A stretch of 64,000 nucleotides of DNA from GCA-002282575 sp964519885. GTDB taxonomy: Bacteria > Pseudomonadota > Gammaproteobacteria > Thiomicrospirales > Thiomicrospiraceae. Location of the stretch: NCBI GenBank assembly GCA_964519885.1, contig CAZFLX010000003.1, positions 1 through 64,000 on the forward strand, written 5' to 3'. The notes beneath the pieces are model-generated. The model made no database searches. It was not told the origin of the DNA and was given only the letters and a program-made list of their open reading frames with translations. Positions 23,305 through 30,824 of the stretch are shown here, piece after piece; the stretch's first letter is position 1; every line of letters begins with the position of its first letter. The translations under genes were made by a program, and so were the position numbers.

Positions 23305-23601
23305 TTATTGACCTTGAATGCCGATGTATTTTGCTAACGCAGCAATATCTTCATCGCTGTAACCCTTCGCATGACGCGACATCACGGTTGCCGGACGACT
23401 GCCATCTTTGAAAGCTTTCATTTGCGAAACAACCATTGATGAAGGGTATTGAGTCAAATTCGGAATGGTAGCGTTATCAGCGCCGCCTGCGTGGCAAGAC
23501 ATGCAGTTATCTGCCAACATTTGCCCGCGTTCAACAGCAAGTGCCTGACCTGCGGTAACCGCTAAACCAGCACAAACAACCAGTAGTAAGCTTTTCTTCA
23601 T
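23305..23601 (-). CDS. fccA: Flavocytochrome c sulfide dehydrogenase, monoheme cytochrome subunit
   Basis: 98-residue c-type cytochrome; the ATG at 23601 has AGGAG seven bases upstream, while an upstream extension is rejected. A Sec signal peptide ends AGQALA. One heme site CMSCH (about residue 33) and a probable Met ligand in PATVMSRHAKGYS are visible, followed by the C-terminal DEDIAALAKYI helix typical of class I cytochromes. One heme and small size resemble the FccA of green sulfur bacteria, not the diheme subunit of Allochromatium. It lies directly before fccB and is its likely electron acceptor. Confidence 0.9.
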   Translation of the reverse strand: MKKSLLLVVCAGLAVTAGQALAVERGQMLADNCMSCHAGGADNATIPNLTQYPSSMVVSQMKAFKDGSRPATVMSRHAKGYSDEDIAALAKYIGIQGQ

Positions 23602-23662
23602 ACGTATTCTCCTACGCAGCATTGATTTTTTAATTTTGGATTCCTGTTGAATCTTCACTGAG

Positions 23663-23690
23663 TGTATAGCGTGACTAATTGTTTTCCCAA
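23663..23690 (-). promoter_or_regulatory. Candidate fccAB promoter
   Basis: On the minus strand TTGGGA (23685-23690) and TATACA (23663-23668) are spaced by 16 bases, about 60 bases upstream of the fccA start codon, in an otherwise gene-free 234-base stretch. That stretch (23602-23835) is A/T-rich and shows no ORF or clear repeat. Confidence 0.35.
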
Positions 23691-23835
23691 TTAATTTTTT
23701 TAAGCCTGCATTAGTTTTACTTTTATCAGAAAATGCTTATAAAATAAAAATATGCGTTAAAAGATACGTAGTTTTAATGCATCAAAAATTCGAAGCCTTA
23801 GTTAAAACACCAAGTATATAGTGAAGATAGCGCCG

Positions 23836-25032
23836 TTAATGCGTCCTATTGTTGAACACAAACAGGTAGGCAAACCAGAATAACCAACTCAAGCCAACGA
23901 CCATCAGCATACCCAAAGATAAACTGAATAATGAACCCAATAATAAGCCAACCATAAAGGCAGCAATCATCGCATTGCTGGTGGTTTGTGCAAATCCCTG
24001 TAGTGCTGATGCCATACCCTTGCGCAGGGGAAATAAATCCATGGCGAGCAAACTGATCGGTGTCATGGCTAAAGCCATACCCATGGCATAGAGCGCGATC
24101 GGAGCGATAGCCGTAACAACATGAACGTGCAAAAAACTCGCTTGCAACAGATTAAATAGCGTTGCAGTGCTGGTCAAACCCATTGCTACCCAAATACTTT
24201 TATGCGCCGACCAACGATGTGCCACCCAACCCGACAATTGACTGCCCAAAATAATGCCACTCACAGCCGGAATAAACAACACCCAAAAATCGGTAACCCC
24301 ATAACCCAGCAAATCATAAATCAGATGGGGAGCCGTTGCGATGTATAAAAACAAACCACCAAAATTAACGCCAAACAACAGGGCTAAGGGAAGAAAAGCT
24401 CGGTGGGATAGCATTCGACCATAGGCTAATAAGGTATCCCCCAAGTGCAAGGATTGACGGTGGGCTTTACTGAGACTTTCCGGCAACCAAATGGCGACAA
24501 ATAGTGTCAGCACCAATCCCAGAGCCGACAAAAACCAAAATACCGCTCGCCATCCCGCCAAAGCATCTAGCCAACCACCAACAATCGGTGCGACAGCCGG
24601 CGCTATGGCAAACACCAACATGACTCTAGCCATCACTTGCTGGGCATCGGCTCCAGCAAACAAATCACGTACGATGGCGCGACCAATCACCATCCCCGCT
24701 CCAGCGGCCATGCCTTGAGCAGCACGCATCCATAACAGGGCATCGATACTTTCAGACAATGCACAAGCAGCCGACGCCAGCGAATAGCCCAACAGAGCCA
24801 CCAACACCACACGCTTACGCCCTAAGGCATCCGACAGAGGGCCGTAAATTAACATCATCACCCCAAATGCCAGCAGGTAATAACTGAGGGTTTGCTGCAT
24901 TTGCGTATCCGTTGCGGATAAGTCTTGCTGTATGTCGGGAAATGAAGGCAAGTAGGTATCTAGGGTAAAGGGCGCTAACATTGATAAAAACGCCACTAAT
25001 ATCGCAATGCTAGTTGGATTTGCCTGCTTCAT
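23836..25032 (-). CDS. Bcr/CflA family multidrug efflux transporter (MFS)
   Basis: Proton-driven 12-helix drug exporter, 398 residues from the ATG at 25032, chosen because AAGGAG lies five bases upstream. The N-terminus LAPFTLDTYLPSFPDIQQDL (about 19-38), the loop YGPLSDALGRKRVVL (motif A), and GAGMVIGRAIVRDLF are characteristic of the drug:H+ antiporter-1 Bcr group. It ends the minus-strand operon that begins with the flippase; the gap to dusB is nine bases. Substrate is not predictable (bicyclomycin, sulfonamides or other compounds in relatives). Confidence 0.92.
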   Translation of the reverse strand: MKQANPTSIAILVAFLSMLAPFTLDTYLPSFPDIQQDLSATDTQMQQTLSYYLLAFGVMMLIYGPLSDALGRKRVVLVALLGYSLASAACALSESIDALLWMRAAQGMAAGAGMVIGRAIVRDLFAGADAQQVMARVMLVFAIAPAVAPIVGGWLDALAGWRAVFWFLSALGLVLTLFVAIWLPESLSKAHRQSLHLGDTLLAYGRMLSHRAFLPLALLFGVNFGGLFLYIATAPHLIYDLLGYGVTDFWVLFIPAVSGIILGSQLSGWVAHRWSAHKSIWVAMGLTSTATLFNLLQASFLHVHVVTAIAPIALYAMGMALAMTPISLLAMDLFPLRKGMASALQGFAQTTSNAMIAAFMVGLLLGSLFSLSLGMLMVVGLSWLFWFAYLFVFNNRTH

Positions 25033-25041
25033 AGCCACTCC

Positions 25042-26037
25042 TTAAGGCGCATCAACACAGCATTGAAGCTGCAAGCAGGCTAATTGTGCTTCGGGCGTTG
25101 GGGCAATCATTAATTGGCGACGTTGCTGCGCAGACAGGCTCAAAAAAGGCGCATACCAAGCCAAATGCTTACGTGCCATACGTACCCCCATCACCTCGCC
25201 ATAAAACTGATGCATAGCGCACACATGTCTGTGGATAACTTCGTGGATAACTTGTGAGTCTGGCTCGGGCAATGACTCTCCAGTGATTAAATAATGCGCT
25301 GCTTGCTGAAACCACCAAGGACGACCATTAGCCGCACGACCGACCATAATACCTGCCGCCTGCGTATGAGATAACACCTGCTGTGCTTTATGTGGCGTAT
25401 CAATATCACCATTGGCTAACACCGGAATAGACACCGATTGCACCACTTCGGCAATGGTGTCGTATTCAGCTTGCCCTAAAAATTTATCTTCACGCGTGCG
25501 TCCATGCACACTAAGCAATTGAATCCCTTCGTTTTCTGCGATTTTTGCCACCGCTAAAGCATTTTTATGCAACGCAGTCGATCCAGTACGTATTTTGAGT
25601 GTGACAGGCGTATCGGGAACCGCTTGCACCACGGCGCGGCAAATGTCAGCGACTAAGCCTTCATTCGCTAATAACGCCGAACCCGCCGCCACCGCACAGA
25701 CTTTTTTTGCAGGGCAGCCCATATTGATGTCAATCACGTCCGCGCCCGCATCAACCTGTGCCTTAGCCGCTTGCGCCATATCCTGTGGATTATTTCCTAA
25801 CAACTGAATGGCAATTGGGGCTTGCTCTTGCTGTTGCACCCCTCGAAACAGGCTTTTATCACGTCCCATTAGGTCACTGCGACTGTGCAGCATTTCGCCC
25901 ACCGCATAGCCAGCCCCCCATTCACGACACAGATTACGCCAAGGCAAATCCGTTACCCCTGCCATGGGCGCTAATACTAGGTTGTTGGGCAAAATAAAAC
26001 GCCCCACACTTAACGGACGAACCCAGGGTTGCGTCAT
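25042..26037 (-). CDS. dusB: tRNA-dihydrouridine synthase B
   Basis: FMN enzyme reducing uridine to dihydrouridine in tRNA D-loops; 331 residues. Visible are the N-terminal LAPMAGVTDLPWR, IQLLGNNPQDMA, the catalytic cysteine in NMGCPAKKVC (about residue 108), KIRTG, VHGRTREDKFLG, and ANGDI. These fit DusB better than DusA or DusC. In many gammaproteobacteria fis follows dusB; here a drug transporter follows instead. It starts four bases after the upstream glycosyltransferase stop, so it is expressed with the glycan operon. Confidence 0.93.
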   Translation of the reverse strand: MTQPWVRPLSVGRFILPNNLVLAPMAGVTDLPWRNLCREWGAGYAVGEMLHSRSDLMGRDKSLFRGVQQQEQAPIAIQLLGNNPQDMAQAAKAQVDAGADVIDINMGCPAKKVCAVAAGSALLANEGLVADICRAVVQAVPDTPVTLKIRTGSTALHKNALAVAKIAENEGIQLLSVHGRTREDKFLGQAEYDTIAEVVQSVSIPVLANGDIDTPHKAQQVLSHTQAAGIMVGRAANGRPWWFQQAAHYLITGESLPEPDSQVIHEVIHRHVCAMHQFYGEVMGVRMARKHLAWYAPFLSLSAQQRRQLMIAPTPEAQLACLQLQCCVDAP

Positions 26038-26041
26038 AACC

Positions 26042-27190
26042 TTAATTAAGCATTAACAAAAAAGCATCGTAACGCGCCAACACCTGTGCATCGGCAAAGT
26101 TGGCTAAAACGCGTGCGCGTCCTGCTTCGCCCATTTGTTGACGTTGCGCTAGCGATAATTGACTGAAACGCTGGATGGAATCGGCTAGGCTTTGCGCATT
26201 GCGAGCTTCACAAAGCAATCCAGTCACCTCGTGTAGCACCAAATCACGACATCCGACCACATCGGTGGCAATGACGGGTTTTGCCATGCTCATGGCTTCT
26301 AAGACTGTTCTGGGTAGCCCTTCAGCATAAGATGGTAACACCAAGGCATCACAACTAGCGACATAAGACGTGACATCACTGGTTTCACTCAAATAGTGTA
26401 ACCAACCCTCGCTTTGCCAATGGGCGATTTGCTCAGGCGAAATAGCCTGTGGATTTTGTGGGTAAAAAGGCCCTAATAACTGCAACTCAATCGCTGGCAC
26501 TTGCTCAGGCTGTTGCGCATGACGCTCCGCTAGGATGCGTCCCGCTTCGGCATATTCCGCAATGCCTTTGTCGTAGAGCAAACGCGCTACGAGCAGTAAA
26601 CGTAAACGCCCGTCTGTATGTGGGTTATCTTTGGGGGAAAAGTGTTCGGTATCCACCCCTTCGCCAGGCAAAATGGCGCTTTTCTGATTGGGCGCTAACC
26701 CAGACTCGGTAAACAGACGGTAATCGTCTTGGTTTAAGAACCACACGCCTTTAGCGAAACGCAGAGAGATACGATACAAATTGCGTGCTAACCAAGCTTT
26801 AAGACCCTGATTCAGAAAAGCAAAACCTTGACCCGTCACCACCGCAAGACTGGGAACGCCCGCTAACCAAGCCGCCCAAGAACCATAAATCACCGGTTTA
26901 ATGGTGTAATGCACCACCAACACGGGGCGATAGTGGCGATACAACTGGCGCAATCGCCAAATCACCGCCAATTCTTGCAAAGGATTGCTTCCCCGATTAT
27001 CCAGTGCTAAAGGCTCAAATTGAGCGCCCAAAGCTGCTAACTTGGCTTCTGCTACCGCATCAGTTGGTGCAATAGCAACCACGCGCTTACCCTGAGCGAC
27101 CCAGTGCTGAATTAAATTCCCACGAAAATTGGCAATACCCCAGGCTGTATTGCAGACTAATAAAAGGGTTTCTTCTGTTGTTTTAATCAC
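26042..27190 (-). CDS. GT4-family glycosyltransferase (PglA-like)
   Basis: Retaining GT-B glycosyltransferase, 382 residues from the GTG at 27190, which has AGGTGG six bases upstream and overlaps the previous gene by eight bases. An ATG six codons earlier is possible. The N-terminal domain has NTAWGIANFRGNL and VVHYTIKPVIYGSW; the C-terminal domain has LLLVARLLYDKGI and the nucleotide-sugar motif LPSYAEGLPRTVLEAMSMAK with its catalytic Glu. It most resembles bacillosaminyl/HexNAc transferases that act on undecaprenyl-linked sugars. Specificity is inferred only. Confidence 0.87.
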   Translation of the reverse strand: MIKTTEETLLLVCNTAWGIANFRGNLIQHWVAQGKRVVAIAPTDAVAEAKLAALGAQFEPLALDNRGSNPLQELAVIWRLRQLYRHYRPVLVVHYTIKPVIYGSWAAWLAGVPSLAVVTGQGFAFLNQGLKAWLARNLYRISLRFAKGVWFLNQDDYRLFTESGLAPNQKSAILPGEGVDTEHFSPKDNPHTDGRLRLLLVARLLYDKGIAEYAEAGRILAERHAQQPEQVPAIELQLLGPFYPQNPQAISPEQIAHWQSEGWLHYLSETSDVTSYVASCDALVLPSYAEGLPRTVLEAMSMAKPVIATDVVGCRDLVLHEVTGLLCEARNAQSLADSIQRFSQLSLAQRQQMGEAGRARVLANFADAQVLARYDAFLLMLN

Positions 27191-28355
27191 GCCATACCAC
27201 CTGTGCATACTGGGCGACAATGGTCGCGCTATCAAAATCTCGACCCCGATCCTGTCCCAACTGAGCATAAGCCTGACGCTGTTGCGGATTGTCCATTAAC
27301 TGCTCGATGGCTTGAGCGAAGGCTTTCACATCGCCCACAGCGACCAAAGCACCAAATTGCGCCCACTCTACACCATCACCGATGGCTAATTGCTTATCTT
27401 GTTCGCTATCGGGCGCGAGAATTTCACGCGGCCCACTGGTACAATCGGCAGCGATGCAAGGCACACCACACAACAAGGCTTCCGCCAGCACATTCGGGAA
27501 ACCTTCCGAACGTGACGCCATAACAAAGGCATCGGCGCGTGCGACATAACTAAAGGGATTTTCCTGACGACCAACAAACACCACGCGTTCATCGACACCT
27601 TGCGCTTTCGCAACCCCTTTAAGAAAATCTTTATGAGGACCCTCGCCCACCAGCACCAACTCGACATGATCGGGTAATTTCGCCAAGGCGGTAATGACAT
27701 CGTCTAACTGCTTTAACGGAATTAACCGCCCCACCGACACGAGGGTAAACTTTTCGGGCGACTTTTTCCAATTTGTTGGCTCTTGGTGCGCTTGCTGTTG
27801 AATTTTGACAATGTCATAAGGGTTATGAATCACCGTCTGCGCCACCTTCAGCTTTGGCATTAGGCGCATCAAATCGGCCTTCATGCCGTGCGACTTCAAA
27901 ATGAGCAATTCCGCACGAGGATACAGCCAGCGAATCAGCCATAAGTTCACCTTACCCAACCAGCCTTCCTGTTCATACAGACTCACTTGCCCGACATTCA
28001 CCATTTGCGCTCTGTGTCCTGCACCCAGTAAGCGCGCCAGTCCGTTCACGTAATTAGCACGGTAGACATGGCTCTGCACCACCGCAATCGATTGTGATTT
28101 CACCAATCGACGTAGTTTCCAGGCAAACACCGGTAAATAGAGCAATTTTTTCCAACCCGCTTCCTGACCGTTAAAGTCGGACAGATAGGTGACATGCAAG
28201 CCTTCAGGAATGGCGTAAAAATCGTTTCGTTCTAAACACACCAACTGTACGGGTTTTCCCTGACGACCTAAGCTGTCTAACAGAATACTCACCACACGTT
28301 CAGCACCGCCATTGCCCAGCGAATTAATCAGTAAAACTAAAGGCGCTTCACTCAT
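27183..28355 (-). CDS. GT4-family glycosyltransferase
   Basis: 390 residues from the ATG at 28355, which overlaps the upstream GT2 stop as ATGA; a 39-codon upstream extension is rejected. The N-terminal glycine-rich loop NSLGNGGAERVV (about 10-21) and C-terminal VSVGRLIPLKQLDDVI and ASRSEGFPNVLAEALLCGVP (EX7E motif) define a GT-B retaining enzyme. It resembles PglH/PglJ-type enzymes that extend lipid-linked oligosaccharides. It is part of a four-gene, overlapping glycan operon. Confidence 0.88.
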   Translation of the reverse strand: MSEAPLVLLINSLGNGGAERVVSILLDSLGRQGKPVQLVCLERNDFYAIPEGLHVTYLSDFNGQEAGWKKLLYLPVFAWKLRRLVKSQSIAVVQSHVYRANYVNGLARLLGAGHRAQMVNVGQVSLYEQEGWLGKVNLWLIRWLYPRAELLILKSHGMKADLMRLMPKLKVAQTVIHNPYDIVKIQQQAHQEPTNWKKSPEKFTLVSVGRLIPLKQLDDVITALAKLPDHVELVLVGEGPHKDFLKGVAKAQGVDERVVFVGRQENPFSYVARADAFVMASRSEGFPNVLAEALLCGVPCIAADCTSGPREILAPDSEQDKQLAIGDGVEWAQFGALVAVGDVKAFAQAIEQLMDNPQQRQAYAQLGQDRGRDFDSATIVAQYAQVVWRD

Positions 28356-29257
28356 TTCGCCAATCCTATATTTAACCAACAACGCAGCAAAGATACCAGA
28401 TTGCGCAATAAGCGCACATCTCGACTGTTCAACTTCCAACCCGCAAGGGTCGAAGCGCGCGCCTGCGCACATTCACCCAACATCGCCTGAGCATGACCCA
28501 ACACATACCAATTTAATGCTGCACCAGGTGGATTAAGCTGCGCTAATCGCTCACCGAACTCCGTCATCCACAACTGCATACCGCGCGCTTGGTTATCATA
28601 ATAACGACGAGATTTAACACCCACCCGAATCAACGACTCAGTATCTTGCCAATACACACGCAAGGGTTGTGGGCGGAAACGACAGGGAAACTGCTGCGCC
28701 AGCCGAATCCAAGCAATACCTTCATAGCCATTTAAGCCATCGACAAAACGTAACTGATTGGCAGCATCGCGACGTAAAAACTGCACAAATTCACCGCCTA
28801 TCTCAGTGCCGCGAATAAAGACATCGGGCGTGCCAATCAAATCGGGCGAAGATAAGTGTGTGCGCGTAGCACCCGATTCGTCTTTAGCGGGAAAGTTAAA
28901 CCAGTAATAGGCTGGCTCAGCATCCATCACCGCTAAGGCAGTGGTTAAGGCTTCTGGCACCAGCGTGTCATCACTGTCTAAAAAAGTCACCACCGCCACA
29001 TCATCGGACATGGCATCTAGCGCTTCATTGCGCGTGCTGTTCACGCCTTTATTTTCTGCTCTGGGTAGATAACGAATACGCGCATCGGTTAAGTAAGGTG
29101 CTAAGATTTCAGCGGTGTTATCCTTGCTACCATCATCACGAATAATCAATTCCCAATGAGTGTGCGTTTGCGCCAGCACTGACTCGACGGCTCGCGCAAT
29201 GGTATGAGCCCGATTATACGTCGGCGTAATAATCGCCACCTTGACGGAAGCTTCCAC
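28352..29257 (-). CDS. GT2-family glycosyltransferase
   Basis: Inverting GT-A glycosyltransferase, 301 residues. The GTG start at 29257 has AAGGAG eight bases upstream and overlaps the flippase stop codon by one base (TAGTG). The N-terminus VAIITPTYNRAHTIARAVES, the RDDGSKDNT loop and the DSDDTLVP DxD-type metal site (about residue 97) are clear. Later residues (GLNGYEGIAW) hold the acceptor region. Sugar and acceptor are unknown. Confidence 0.88.
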   Translation of the reverse strand: MEASVKVAIITPTYNRAHTIARAVESVLAQTHTHWELIIRDDGSKDNTAEILAPYLTDARIRYLPRAENKGVNSTRNEALDAMSDDVAVVTFLDSDDTLVPEALTTALAVMDAEPAYYWFNFPAKDESGATRTHLSSPDLIGTPDVFIRGTEIGGEFVQFLRRDAANQLRFVDGLNGYEGIAWIRLAQQFPCRFRPQPLRVYWQDTESLIRVGVKSRRYYDNQARGMQLWMTEFGERLAQLNPPGAALNWYVLGHAQAMLGECAQARASTLAGWKLNSRDVRLLRNLVSLLRCWLNIGLAK

Positions 29258-30573
29258 TAGACATGCTCCTTACAATGACTTGCTGACAAACGTGGCTTAA
29301 GGTGTTTGTGATATTTTAGCCAATACAGCAAATAATTCGAGGTTTGTGCCAATACCAACACCCCTAAAAAAATTAAGAAATCGTCGGTACGACCCAGCAA
29401 CCACAACACCCCATAACCCGACAACATAATGGCGCCGAAAATAAAGTTTAAATTCATGCCATAGGTGTAATAACGGAACAGACTCACGGCGCGTGCAAAG
29501 GGCGACTCTAATACAATGGTCATGGTATAACCCGACAACAATAGGAAAATCCATCCCATTTCATCCACCTGATCGGACGAGAACTTATCACCAAAAAACA
29601 CCTGCATGATGTGCGGCATCATAAAATACACAAACAAACTACCCAGCACATACAAGCTGACCGTTTGCGTCAACGCCGATTTCACTAAGGGGGGAATATC
29701 ACAATAACGACGCTCTTCGTGTGCATGACTGAGTTTGGCACTAAAGACACTCATAATCGGCGCATTCACCACCTCTAAAATCACCGCAGCAAACTTACTG
29801 GCATAAGAAAACAGTGAATAAATGCCCGGACCGGCCGCAGTCAACACCATCGCCAACAGAATTTCTTTCGCATCATAAGCCAAAGAACCCAACTTCATTT
29901 TAGACGAGTTCCACACGATCAACGAGTCATCGGGAACACGCCACACCCACGACAGCTTGGCTTGCAATTTCCCCAAAATCAACGACCACTGCCACACTAG
30001 CCCGACGCTGTAAGCCGCCAACATAATCCAGGCTAAATCATGCACATTCGGACTATCCCACATCCACCAAACACCGATAATTTTTAATATCGACGCCAAG
30101 ATATCGACCGCATAGTACATGCTGTAATAGCCATGCAACGTCAGGTATTCGCGATTAATGAAAATGAGGTTTTGAATGAGCAAAAAGGCAATGAACACAT
30201 CTAAAAACTCAAACAAGCCATCTTGCGCTTCAGGATGCCAAAGGCTACGTAACAAGGCGTAAACAGCAATAATTGCTAAGGATGCCGCACTGATCCATAC
30301 CATTAACAAGGAATAAAGTTTGTCTGCTTCGCGCCTATCTTGCTTCAAGCGTTCGACATACCAAGGCGTCCAAGCTTCCCACACCGCCTGCACCAAATGC
30401 CCCAAATAGGCAACGATGGTTAGCGCAAGGAAATAAACATCGCTTTCACTACTGGCACCAAAAAGCCGACCCAACAGAGCAATAAAGACGAAATGCAGCG
30501 ACACATAACCCAGCGCCAGCAAGTTATACTTGAGTGCCACCAGCTTATGTAAATAGTAAGAAATTTTGGTCAT
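29257..30573 (-). CDS. Polysaccharide/lipid-linked oligosaccharide flippase (MOP superfamily, Wzx/MurJ-like)
   Basis: 438-residue polytopic membrane protein with about twelve helices. It has the N-terminal arginine and FGASSESDVYFLALTI segment (about 38-53) seen in MurJ/Wzx-type members. Being first in an operon with three glycosyltransferases, it most likely moves an undecaprenyl-linked glycan across the inner membrane. No polymerase (Wzy) or ligase is in the window, so the glycan may be short or polymerised elsewhere. MurJ itself is usually longer (about 510), so cell-wall lipid II is a less likely substrate. Confidence 0.8.
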   Translation of the reverse strand: MTKISYYLHKLVALKYNLLALGYVSLHFVFIALLGRLFGASSESDVYFLALTIVAYLGHLVQAVWEAWTPWYVERLKQDRREADKLYSLLMVWISAASLAIIAVYALLRSLWHPEAQDGLFEFLDVFIAFLLIQNLIFINREYLTLHGYYSMYYAVDILASILKIIGVWWMWDSPNVHDLAWIMLAAYSVGLVWQWSLILGKLQAKLSWVWRVPDDSLIVWNSSKMKLGSLAYDAKEILLAMVLTAAGPGIYSLFSYASKFAAVILEVVNAPIMSVFSAKLSHAHEERRYCDIPPLVKSALTQTVSLYVLGSLFVYFMMPHIMQVFFGDKFSSDQVDEMGWIFLLLSGYTMTIVLESPFARAVSLFRYYTYGMNLNFIFGAIMLSGYGVLWLLGRTDDFLIFLGVLVLAQTSNYLLYWLKYHKHLKPRLSASHCKEHV

Positions 30574-30756
30574 GATGATTCAAATTCTAACAGAAAATAC
30601 CTGCCGCCGTCAGAGCGAAAACATTTAATTTGAGTACTGAATAGGGAGCAAAGCCGATAAATAGGGCTTCATGTCGCCACCACTCATTCAGCCTTAACAA
30701 AAACAAAAAAATCAAGACTGGTTTAGCATTTTTTTTGTTGGTAAAATGCCTTTTAC

Positions 30757-30803
30757 ACACCATATATTGTGATGCAAATCGATAAAACAACCATATTTGG
30801 CAC
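30757..30803. promoter_or_regulatory. Paired NrdR boxes upstream of nrdA
   Basis: ACACCATATATTGTGA (30757-30772) closely matches the NrdR-box consensus. A second, weaker copy around 30788-30803 (AACCATATTTGGCA core) lies about 31 bases further by centre, three helical turns. Such paired boxes bind the dATP/ATP-sensing repressor NrdR. The first box ends 52 bases before the nrdA start codon. The rest of the 251-base intergenic stretch has no other feature I can support. Confidence 0.8.
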
Positions 30804-30824
30804 AAAACGCCCGAGGAATGCAGA

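Noticed and set aside
25230..25250. Two DnaA-like boxes (TGTGGATAA and CGTGGATAA) 12 bases apart
   Set aside because: They lie inside dusB and encode a repeated VIHEVIH peptide; close spacing is explained by that local protein repeat and coding constraint is the simpler reading.
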